The notes under the pieces: model-generated | What the model saw: only the letters and a program-made list of their open reading frames with translations | Told to the model about the DNA's origin: nothing | The model's database searches: none | In this document: positions 1 to 4,921 of the stretch, one piece after another | How positions within the stretch are numbered: the stretch's first letter is position 1 | Layout: each line of letters starts with the position of its first letter | Origin: an uncultured Eubacteriales bacterium | GTDB taxonomy: Bacteria > Bacillota > Clostridia > Oscillospirales > UBA644 | Assembly (NCBI GenBank): GCA_934486965.1 | Contig: CAKSQP010000104.1 | Coordinates: 1-5,257, forward strand | Direction: 5' to 3' | DNA: 5,257 nt | Position numbers and translations under genes: made by a program

Positions 1-18
1 GTATAATGCAAAAAGCGG

Positions 19-47
19 TTGAAAAATTTGTGTTTTTATGGTAAAAT
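19..47 (+). promoter_or_regulatory. Candidate sigma-A promoter of the YgjV-like gene
   Basis: TTGAAA at 19-24 and TAAAAT at 42-47 are separated by 17 bases, and the -10 box is preceded by TGG, which fits an extended -10. Transcription would start near base 54, leaving a leader of only about 15 bases that begins at the ribosome binding site. A TATAAT at 2-7 is an alternative -10 box whose -35 would lie outside the window. Both are inferred from consensus matching only. Confidence 0.45.
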
Positions 48-68
48 TGCAATGGGGGAGACGGATAT

Positions 69-614
69 ATGAGTGAAATTTTCGGAAATATAACATTCTT
101 TGATGTTTTTGTTCAGATTCTCGGTTTCGGGGCAATGGCTCTCGGAATAGGTTCGTATCAGGCAAAAACGAGACGCGGTATCCTTTTTATGCAACTTGCC
201 GCGGCGGTGTTGTGGTCGACTCAGTTTTTCTTTTTGAAAAGTTATACGGGCGCCGCACTGAATATCGTTTCGATAGGAAGAAATCTTGTTTATATGCAGA
301 AAGAAAAGCACGCGTGGGCGCGCTCGAAAGCCGTTCCCGCGGCGACGATAGCAGCTTTTATCCTTTGCGGGGTATTTACATGGAACGGAGTAATGAGCAT
401 ATTCCCGACCGCCGCAATGGTCCTGTCGTCGGTGTCGCTTTATATAACCGACGAACGTAAGATACGGATAATATCCCTCTTTGTTTCGCCGCTGTGGCTC
501 GTCTACGACGCATGGTCGTTTTCGATCGGAGGAACCGTCTCCGAAATATTTACCATAATTTCGATACTTGTTGCGATGTGGCGGTTCAGAAAAAAGAAAA
601 CAGATAATATATAG
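69..614 (+). CDS. YgjV-family inner-membrane protein
   Basis: This 181-residue protein belongs to the YgjV family (Pfam Imp-YgjV), small polytopic membrane proteins with no established biochemical role. Family-like features are the N-terminal segment with GxGSYQAKTRRG (about residues 26-37), then a QLAAAVLWSTQFF helix (42-54), the YTGAALN and RNLVY motifs (59-75), a TWNGVMSIFP stretch (104-113), the ITDERKIR loop (126-133) and SPLWLVYDAWS (140-150). About five to six hydrophobic segments are visible, and the C-terminus is basic (WRFRKKK), which suggests a cytoplasmic tail. GGGGGAG at 54-60 lies 8 bases before the ATG and fixes the start. No terminator hairpin is evident before the next gene, so read-through into the lipoprotein gene is possible. 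The last 11 or so codons of the conserved part recur as a fragment at 2140-2172. Family assignment is from motif recognition; function is unknown. Confidence 0.85.
   Translation: MSEIFGNITFFDVFVQILGFGAMALGIGSYQAKTRRGILFMQLAAAVLWSTQFFFLKSYTGAALNIVSIGRNLVYMQKEKHAWARSKAVPAATIAAFILCGVFTWNGVMSIFPTAAMVLSSVSLYITDERKIRIISLFVSPLWLVYDAWSFSIGGTVSEIFTIISILVAMWRFRKKKTDNI
554..587 (+). repeat. Direct repeat, copy 1 (YgjV-like gene tail)
   Basis: These 34 bases from the 3' part of the YgjV-like gene match 2139-2172 at 31 of 34 positions, in the same orientation and the same reading frame. This copy lies inside the intact gene. The differences are ATA to ACC (Ile to Thr) and TGG to CGG (Trp to Arg). Confidence 0.85.
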
Positions 615-670
615 TGTTGTCTTTTATAGAAAAACTGTTGTCCTTTTGTCATTATTTTTACTAAAATCTA

Positions 671-699
671 TTGACAATCGGGGACAGCGCGAATATAAT
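671..699 (+). promoter_or_regulatory. Perfect consensus sigma-A promoter for the two-domain lipoprotein
   Basis: TTGACA at 671-676 and TATAAT at 694-699 match consensus at all twelve positions with the optimal 17-base spacer. Transcription would start near 706 and give a leader of roughly 28 bases before the ATG at 734. No operator-like inverted repeat overlaps it, so strong, possibly constitutive, expression is inferred. Confidence 0.85.
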
Positions 700-733
700 A
701 GAGATAAAGTATATATATATGGAGGAAAATACT

Positions 734-1972
734 ATGAAAAAGGCGATCGCCCTTGCGTTTTCCCTGTTATTTGTCCTTATACTGTTTGTCGGCTGCGACA
801 AAGAGATAAAAGTCACCGAAGAAACCGTAAAAGACCTTGCCAAACCGGCGATCGAGGCGGATTTCTATGCCTGCAACTCGTATTTTTATGATATCGAAAA
901 AGATGAGGACGGCGTTCCCGTATCTTATCCGACCGATGAGACCAATTTCTTCGGCTTTTTCAAAATAACGACCCCGATGACCATTGACGAACTCAATAAG
1001 TCCGCGGAAAAATACCAAAAAGGTGCGAAACTTACGACAGAAAGATTTATCGCCGAAAAAAACGGCGAACTTTACGCCATGAATATTGAAGGCAACCTGA
1101 TCGAAACAATGCTCGATATAAACAGTATCCGGCTTGTCAGACAGGACGGTGATATTTATTATGTTGCGGTAGATCAGTATATGTATGTTGACGGATATGA
1201 AAACGAGGACGGAAGCCCGAATTATATAAATACTTATACTTACAAAATGAAAGCCGCAGGCGGCGTCCTTCAGATACAGGAAGACCCTGAGATCAAGGAA
1301 GAGTCTCCTTTGAATTCCGGTAAAGATATTAAAGTTATAGGCAACTTTGATAAATTCTTCGGACCTGTCAATGAAAGGGAATATCGCAATATTTCCGATG
1401 AAAAGATAGAAGCACTCGCAAAGAGATCGATAGAAAGCGGCTTTTACCTCGCAAGGTCTTATTATTATAATGTGGAAAAAGACGAAAACGGAAAACCTGT
1501 GGAATACAAAGATATTACAGACGAAAACGACGAATATCTGAGTTATTTCAAAATCACGACCGCGATAACCGAAGAAGAGATCGAAAAATCCGCCGAAAAA
1601 TATCAGGTCGGCTACGAAAAATTTGTAAATAAAGATGTTTTTGTTCAAAAAGACGGCAGTTTCTATGTCCAAAATCTGATGAATAGTACGGGCGAAAAGA
1701 TATTTGATCTGAACAGCGTTAAACTTAAAGGAGGTTCAAACGACGGATATTATATTTCCGTTGATGTTTACGGCGATCTCGGAAGAGATGTGTTTGAATA
1801 TTATTACACTTATATTTACCGCATGAAAGTTGTAAACGGAGTTCTTCAGATTCAGAACTCCTCCGGAGACTATGCCTTTTCCGAAGAACTTACTCCCGTC
1901 AATTCGGAAGGCAACAGAAGTTTTATAGGAAGTTTCGATAAATTCCTCGGAAAGTTATCGGAGCGGAAATAA
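734..1972 (+). CDS. Secreted lipoprotein with two tandem copies of one domain (IseA-like pattern)
   Basis: The product is a 412-residue predicted lipoprotein. GGAGG at 721-725 lies 8 bases before this ATG, and the residues that follow form a signal peptide (MKKAIALAFSLL...) ending in the lipobox FVGC, with Cys21 as the lipidation site. It should be anchored to the outer face of the membrane. Earlier in-frame starts at 671 (TTG) and 719 (ATG) are rejected: the first is the -35 box and the second overlaps the Shine-Dalgarno sequence. The mature part consists of two homologous repeats, about residues 25-212 and 220-407. Each runs from an amphipathic helix, through a Tyr-rich [SY]Y[FY]Y[DN][IV]EK motif, [FY]FKITT, ELYA/SFYVQ and a KMK..GVLQIQ strand, to a terminal IG[NS]FDKF[FL]G. 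Repeat 1 is about two-thirds identical to the single-domain lipoprotein at 2461-3102; repeat 2 is more diverged. The order of motifs resembles the IseA DL-endopeptidase inhibitor family, but that is pattern recognition only; otherwise function is unknown. Confidence 0.85.
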   Translation: MKKAIALAFSLLFVLILFVGCDKEIKVTEETVKDLAKPAIEADFYACNSYFYDIEKDEDGVPVSYPTDETNFFGFFKITTPMTIDELNKSAEKYQKGAKLTTERFIAEKNGELYAMNIEGNLIETMLDINSIRLVRQDGDIYYVAVDQYMYVDGYENEDGSPNYINTYTYKMKAAGGVLQIQEDPEIKEESPLNSGKDIKVIGNFDKFFGPVNEREYRNISDEKIEALAKRSIESGFYLARSYYYNVEKDENGKPVEYKDITDENDEYLSYFKITTAITEEEIEKSAEKYQVGYEKFVNKDVFVQKDGSFYVQNLMNSTGEKIFDLNSVKLKGGSNDGYYISVDVYGDLGRDVFEYYYTYIYRMKVVNGVLQIQNSSGDYAFSEELTPVNSEGNRSFIGSFDKFLGKLSERK

Positions 1973-2008
1973 CGTCGCCTGATTTTAATTATTGTTTAAT
2001 TAAAAAGA

Positions 2009-2047
2009 CCCCCGTATATGCAAAGGCATATACGGGGGCATTATTTT
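2009..2047 (+). terminator. Intrinsic terminator of the two-domain lipoprotein gene
   Basis: A perfect 13-bp stem (2009-2021 with 2026-2038, five C-G pairs at its base) closes an AAAG loop and is followed by a T-rich stretch, CATTATTTTA. It begins 37 bases after the stop codon. The T tract is interrupted, but stem stability is high. An A-rich flank on the left side could allow weak function in the other direction. Confidence 0.85.
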
Positions 2048-2062
2048 ACCGTGAGATACTTT

Positions 2063-2131
2063 TCAGCCGTGTTTTTCCGCCTTGCGGAGTTTTCGCGCCG
2101 CCCTTATAAAAAGGAACAGGACGGCGGCCGG
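2063..2131 (-). pseudogene. 3' remnant of a membrane-protein gene (copy of the right-edge gene's tail)
   Basis: Read on the minus strand, this stretch encodes AVLFLFIRAARKLRKAEKHG and then a TGA stop. That is the C-terminus of the partial gene at 4922-5257, with one Gln to Arg change and a different last few residues. Similarity stops abruptly near 2130, so the 5' part of the gene is missing, and no start codon or ribosome binding site precedes it. It is best read as a broken gene copy and not as a functional small ORF. Nucleotide identity over 59 bases is 57, so the duplication is recent or kept similar by recombination. Confidence 0.75.
2072..2130. repeat. 59-bp direct repeat, copy 1
   Basis: It matches 4934-4992 in the same orientation, with 57 of 59 bases identical; mismatches are at 2081 (C versus T) and 2094 (C versus T). 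On the minus strand the first change is synonymous (Lys) and the second gives Arg in place of Gln. The match ends sharply on both sides. Confidence 0.92.
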
Positions 2132-2138
2132 CGAAAAT

Positions 2139-2172
2139 CATAATTTCGACCCTTGTTGCGATGCGGCGGTTC
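2139..2172 (+). repeat. Direct repeat, copy 2 (YgjV-like gene tail)
   Basis: This is the partner of 554-587, with three mismatches in 34 bases and the reading frame preserved. It lies within the remnant rather than in an intact gene. Confidence 0.85.
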
Positions 2173-2199
2173 CGCGACAGGATAAAATCGAAAAATTAA
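2139..2199 (+). pseudogene. 3' remnant of a YgjV-family gene
   Basis: In the plus frame from 2140 this encodes IISTLVAMRRFRDRIKSKN followed by TAA at 2197-2199. The intact gene at 69-614 ends IISILVAMWRFRKKKTDNI. The first 34 bases align with 554-587 at 31 positions; after that the sequences diverge but keep similar length and a basic tail. All upstream coding sequence for the membrane helices is missing, so the copy cannot be functional. It sits directly beside the minus-strand remnant at 2063-2131, with both 3' ends pointing outwards, and upstream of the second lipoprotein. This is the same order as the intact YgjV-lipoprotein pair. Confidence 0.75.
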
Positions 2200-2399
2200 A
2201 ATATGGGTTTTCGGGCAACGGCAATCTTTACCTTTCGCAGGCGCAAACAAGGCGATTTTTGAATATAATAAAGAGAAACAATATCGCAAACGGACACCGT
2301 AGGTGCTTCCCGAAAAAAAAATATTGTCCTGTTTGTATAACAATTTACATTTTACATATAAAAAATTTGAAAAATAAGACAAAATTCGACAAAACCCTC
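2200..2399. other. AT-rich non-coding spacer before the second lipoprotein
   Basis: No credible gene is seen here. A TATAAT at 2264-2269 sits in GAATATAATAAAGA, which closely resembles GAATATAATAGAGA around the strong promoter at 691-704. It lies 89 bases from the conserved TTC codon of the YgjV tail, against 104 bases in the intact unit, so it may be the relic of the duplicated promoter; no matching -35 box is seen. A short IR (TTGT-ATA-ACAA, 2333-2343) and CACC-GTA-GGTG (2295-2305) are present but too short to interpret. Confidence 0.5.
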
Positions 2400-2428
2400 T
2401 TTACTTTTGTTCAAAAATATGTTATACT
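2400..2428 (+). promoter_or_regulatory. Candidate sigma-A promoter of the single-domain lipoprotein
   Basis: TTTACT at 2400-2405 (4 of 6 consensus matches) and TATACT at 2423-2428 (5 of 6) are separated by 17 bases. Transcription would start near 2435, giving a leader of about 26 bases that carries the ribosome binding site. It is weaker by consensus than the promoter of the two-domain paralogue, so differential expression of the two is plausible. Confidence 0.6.
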
Positions 2429-2460
2429 TACTTACAAAATAAAAAAGGAGTCCATAGTAT

Positions 2461-3102
2461 ATGAAAAACAAATTTTTAGCTGTTACTTCCTTGCTGATCT
2501 CTTTTCTGTTTATTTTGCTTTTATTTTCCGGTTGTAACAAAGAAATCAAAGTTACCGAAGAAAATGTAAAAGAAATTGCTCTCCCGACGATAGAATCGGA
2601 TTTTTATCTCAGTAACTCATATTTCTATGATATTGAAAAAGAAGCGAACGGCACTCCCGTATATTATCCGACCGATTCTTCCGTTTTATTCAAAATAACG
2701 ACCAAGACAACACTTGATGAACTCAATAAATCTGTTGCAAAATACAGAAAAGGCGTGACGGCGTCTGCTGTCTCCGAAAAAGACGGAGCGCTTTACGCAG
2801 TAGATCCGATCGACAGTATGGTTGAAACCATGCTTGACACAAACAGCATAAGACTTGTTAAACAGGACGGCGATATCTATTATATTGCAGTAGACCAGTA
2901 TATGTATATTGACGGAAAAGAAAACGAGGACGGAAGCCCGAATTATATAAATACCATTACTTATAAAATGAAATCCGTCGACGGCGTTCTTCAGATACAG
3001 GAAGAGCCGGAAGTTAAAGAAGAAACTCCGAAAAACACCGCAAAGGATCTCAGCCTTATAGGCAGTTTCGATAAATTCTTCGGAGCAATAAAAAACAGAT
3101 AG
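2461..3102 (+). CDS. Secreted lipoprotein, single-domain paralogue (IseA-like pattern)
   Basis: The 213-residue product starts with a typical signal peptide (MKNKFLAVTSLLISFLF...) and the lipobox FSGC, with the lipidated Cys at residue 25. AAGGAG at 2445-2450 lies 10 bases before the ATG. The mature domain is about two-thirds identical over its length to repeat 1 of the lipoprotein at 734-1972. It shares KEIKVTEE after the Cys, NSYFYDIEK, FKITT, DELNKS, QDGDIYY, AVDQYMY, ENEDGSPNYINT and the terminal IGSFDKFFG. A 35-base stretch (2920-2954) is identical to 1199-1233. It should be anchored outside the cell membrane. Function is unknown; an inhibitor or binding role at the cell wall is suggested only by the IseA-like motif order. 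It converges on the hydrolase-like operon at 3150-4743 and shares a terminator with it. Confidence 0.85.
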   Translation: MKNKFLAVTSLLISFLFILLLFSGCNKEIKVTEENVKEIALPTIESDFYLSNSYFYDIEKEANGTPVYYPTDSSVLFKITTKTTLDELNKSVAKYRKGVTASAVSEKDGALYAVDPIDSMVETMLDTNSIRLVKQDGDIYYIAVDQYMYIDGKENEDGSPNYINTITYKMKSVDGVLQIQEEPEVKEETPKNTAKDLSLIGSFDKFFGAIKNR

Positions 3103-3143
3103 CAATAAAAAAAAGACCGCTTTAAGCGGTCTTTTTTTTATTG
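3103..3143. terminator. Bidirectional terminator between convergent genes
   Basis: A perfect 18-bp stem (3103-3120 with 3126-3143) closes a TTTAA loop. Each arm combines a GACCGC/GCGGTC core with runs of eight A and eight T, so a U tract is produced on both strands. It starts immediately after the stop codon of the plus-strand lipoprotein and ends 6 bases before the stop of the minus-strand peptidase gene, so it can end both transcripts. Confidence 0.93.
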
Positions 3144-3149
3144 TTTTTA

Positions 3150-4061
3150 TTATTTATAATACTGGACGATCTTATTTGAGCCGGAAACGGTGCTGATGTC
3201 TGTCGTTTTCCAATAATTTGTTATCATGCGGTTTCCTGCTTTGTCATAGCCGTGAGCTCCGGGGTCGATAGCATATATAGTGTCGCCGTCAAGCTTATAT
3301 ACAACAATATAATGCTGTGTGGGGTTAGATGTGTTTTTGGTCGTGACTCTGACAATCGGCGGAGCATATTTGTACGGGTTATTTCTGTATCTTGCGACCC
3401 AGTAAGAAAGGTTCGATGCCGCCTCATTGGAATGATAGTAGGAGACGCCGTAGTCCCAGCAGCAATATGCAGGACGGCCCTGACTGTCTTTCGCCTTATT
3501 GGTCGCCAATATGGTTTTAAGGGAAACTCCCGCATTTATGTTGGACAATGCCATAGCAGCGCATGCCGAAGAGCAGGCTTGGGTTGAAATATTGGCATAC
3601 TCTCCCCAAAGGGAAGCATTCCATTCAGGGTCGTCATGATTCTGAGCAATTCTGTCGGGGGTGTGCGGACTGTGTACGGTAAAGAGCGCTATTCCGTTGT
3701 AAAAACTCATATTGGCTTTTTCTTCATCGGAAAGATCGGAAACGGTGGTGACATTTTCATTTCCGTTCTTTTCAAAACCGTCAAGTTCCGGTTCGATAAC
3801 AACGACTCTGTCGTCGGAAATTCCGATAACGGGAGCGCCGAAATTTGCAGCCGCCTGAGCTTCTTCTTCAGTGCAGCCTTCCCAGCCGAGATAATCTCCG
3901 CCGTCAAGCGCTTCTCTTACTACGAAAGGCGATGCGTCGGGTATCGTTATTCCGCGGTTGCCTAAAATCTTTACCGCGGTTTTGACGGAATTTTCCGCTT
4001 CTTTTTCGGAAAGAAATTTTACGGTATGGTCTATGATGTTTTTGTACTGTGTGGTTGTCAT
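3150..4061 (-). CDS. C39-like (papain-fold) cysteine peptidase with an N-terminal lysin-like domain
   Basis: The 303-residue protein has two parts. The C-terminal half (about 155-300) fits a C39-like peptidase: the nucleophile motif ACSSACAAMALS resembles GCgPTslAMvLs, putting the nucleophile at Cys163, and QHYIVVYKLDGDTIYAIDPG supplies His250 and Asp266. Such enzymes cleave peptides or wall cross-links; the substrate here is unknown. The N-terminal part (about 25-95) contains W60-EGCTEEEAQAAANFGAPVIGIS and RVVVIEPE, reminiscent of the segment in phage-lysin or CHAP-type domains that usually ends GHvavv.P. Here Arg85 occupies the expected His place and no clear N-terminal Cys is seen, so this part looks non-catalytic. 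No signal peptide or membrane helix is visible. AGGAGG (minus strand, 4068-4073) lies 6 bases before the ATG and overlaps the end of the upstream gene, whose stop codon is one base away, so translational coupling is expected. Fold assignment is by motif; confidence is moderate. Confidence 0.75.
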   Translation of the reverse strand: MTTTQYKNIIDHTVKFLSEKEAENSVKTAVKILGNRGITIPDASPFVVREALDGGDYLGWEGCTEEEAQAAANFGAPVIGISDDRVVVIEPELDGFEKNGNENVTTVSDLSDEEKANMSFYNGIALFTVHSPHTPDRIAQNHDDPEWNASLWGEYANISTQACSSACAAMALSNINAGVSLKTILATNKAKDSQGRPAYCCWDYGVSYYHSNEAASNLSYWVARYRNNPYKYAPPIVRVTTKNTSNPTQHYIVVYKLDGDTIYAIDPGAHGYDKAGNRMITNYWKTTDISTVSGSNKIVQYYK

Positions 4062-4062
4062 G

Positions 4063-4743
4063 TTATTCCTCCTCTTTTAATGTAAATATGTGTTCAAGAA
4101 CTGTTTCATCTTTTGCGTAGACTGTGTTATATTCGAGTTCGTTAAAGTACTTCTTTCCGTTCTGCCAGAAAGCCATTTCTTCAACCGGCAAGGCAGACGG
4201 AGAATAAGGCGTCCATTCGTAAACATGTTCGTTTGTGACCGGACGTGTAGCAATGCAAAGAGCCTGTCCTCCCGCAACGACAAGATGACTGAACTCGCTG
4301 TCGAAATTGAAGTTTTCGGAAGAATCGGTATTGCCGATAAAGCCTGCAACAAAACCGTTTTCCTGAAGTTTTGCGGCAAAAGAAAGCATCCAGTTATGAT
4401 TGACGTTCATGTTTTCTTTGATTTCGGCAAATATCGCTGTTTTCCCGTCACCCTTCGCTCCGAGTTCTTTTGCTGCGGAAATCGCCCTTTCTGCGTCGGC
4501 AAAGCCGTCTTTTTTTGCGACGCCGATAACCGTAAGATCGTCAAAAACAAGAAGAACTCCGCAATCGCGTTCTGCAAGGAATTTTATTTCTTCTTTGCTT
4601 ATTGCATGATCTCCCGAAATCGGTCTTCCCCAGAATGCCGGAAAGCAATTCTGTCTTACCGTCCAATCAAAAAACGTGTAACCGTTTGTCAGTCTTTTGT
4701 TTGCAGGAATATCGGATTTTGCTCCGAAAATAAACTTCTGCAT
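4063..4743 (-). CDS. DUF1906-like (glycoside-hydrolase-like, Rv2525c type) protein
   Basis: The 226-residue product resembles the DUF1906 / Rv2525c-like glycoside-hydrolase-like family, a TIM-barrel fold related to lysozyme-type GH25 enzymes. Visible elements are an early FDWT strand (25-28), a FWGRPISGDHAISKEEIKFLAERDCGVLLVFDD segment (37-69) like the family's 'RYl...lt..E...l...Gl.v..vy', DAERAISAAKELGAKGDGKTAIFAEI (83-108) like the helix and 'iyf..D' strand, and AFWQNGKKYFNELEYNTVY (191-209) like the terminal WQY strand. Asp26 and Glu107 are possible acidic active-site residues, but enzyme activity is unproven for much of this family. There is no signal peptide. An AAAGGA site (minus strand, 4751-4756) lies 7 bases before the ATG. 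It is the first gene of a two-gene operon with the C39-like peptidase; its stop codon is one base from that start. Confidence 0.65.
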   Translation of the reverse strand: MQKFIFGAKSDIPANKRLTNGYTFFDWTVRQNCFPAFWGRPISGDHAISKEEIKFLAERDCGVLLVFDDLTVIGVAKKDGFADAERAISAAKELGAKGDGKTAIFAEIKENMNVNHNWMLSFAAKLQENGFVAGFIGNTDSSENFNFDSEFSHLVVAGGQALCIATRPVTNEHVYEWTPYSPSALPVEEMAFWQNGKKYFNELEYNTVYAKDETVLEHIFTLKEEE

Positions 4744-4793
4744 AGCATTTTCCTTTCATTTCGTTTAATTTTCTGCAGCTGCAAATAAAGTGT

Positions 4794-4821
4794 ATAATAC
4801 AAACGGGACAACTTTTGTCCC
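4794..4821 (-). promoter_or_regulatory. Candidate promoter of the DUF1906/C39 operon
   Basis: On the minus strand GGGACA (4821-4816, 4 of 6 consensus) and TATTAT (4799-4794, 5 of 6) are separated by 16 bases. The start site would be near 4787, leaving a leader of about 43 bases that carries the ribosome binding site. The -35 box and much of the spacer coincide with a perfect inverted repeat at 4805-4821, so a repressor or activator could act here. Confidence 0.4.
4805..4821. promoter_or_regulatory. Perfect inverted repeat, candidate operator
   Basis: GGGACAA-CTT-TTGTCCC is a 17-base palindrome with 7-base arms and a 3-base centre. It overlaps the presumed -35 region of the operon at 3150-4743. 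There is no U tract after it, so a protein-binding site fits better than a terminator. No regulator gene is in the window. Confidence 0.5.
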
Positions 4822-4845
4822 ATAAAAATATTTTTTGATTTTTGC

Positions 4846-4858
4846 GGTACTTTGTACC
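4846..4858. promoter_or_regulatory. Second perfect inverted repeat upstream of the operon
   Basis: GGTAC-TTT-GTACC has 5-base arms and a 3-base centre. On the plus strand it lies in a 19-base spacer between TTGATT (4835-4840) and TATAAT (4860-4865), the geometry seen at MerR-family promoters. However, a plus transcript from here would meet the terminator hairpin at 4872-4903 almost at once. It is also 50 bp upstream of the minus-strand promoter and could instead be a distal operator. Confidence 0.35.
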
Positions 4859-4871
4859 TTATAATACAGAA

Positions 4872-4903
4872 AAAAGCGACGGGCCAAAAATCCCGTCGCT
4901 TTT
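4872..4903 (-). terminator. Intrinsic terminator of the right-edge membrane gene
   Basis: A 12-bp perfect stem (4872-4883 with 4892-4903, core GCGACGGG/CCCGTCGC) closes an 8-base loop. On the minus strand it is followed by a run of six U, and it begins 18 bases after the stop codon at 4922. The plus-strand T tract is shorter, so it mainly serves the minus-strand gene and insulates the operon downstream. Confidence 0.88.
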
Positions 4904-4921
4904 CAATTTATTATGTTATTT

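Noticed and set aside
767..1672. Long minus-strand open frame opposite the two-domain lipoprotein
   Set aside because: It is antisense to a gene with signal peptide, promoter and ribosome binding site. Its Phe/Ile-rich composition is the mirror of Lys/Glu/Asp-rich coding, and it has no initiation signals of its own.
2072..2130. 59-bp repeat as a mobile or regulatory element (with its copy at 4934-4992)
   Set aside because: Both copies read in frame as the same protein tail and only two copies exist here, so a duplicated gene fragment explains it better than an insertion element or attachment site.
2082..2537. Plus-strand open frame across the gene-free stretch and the start of the second lipoprotein
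   Set aside because: It runs through both gene remnants, the promoter and the signal peptide of the lipoprotein in another frame, with no ribosome binding site or protein-like pattern.
4090..4788. Long plus-strand open frame opposite the DUF1906-like gene
   Set aside because: It is rich in Cys, Phe and Arg as expected for an antisense shadow, while the minus strand carries recognisable family motifs and a coupled operon.
4835..4903. Short plus-strand RNA from the MerR-like promoter geometry to the hairpin
   Set aside because: The transcript would be only about 30-40 bases, the -35 match is weak, and the hairpin is already explained as the terminator of the minus-strand membrane gene.
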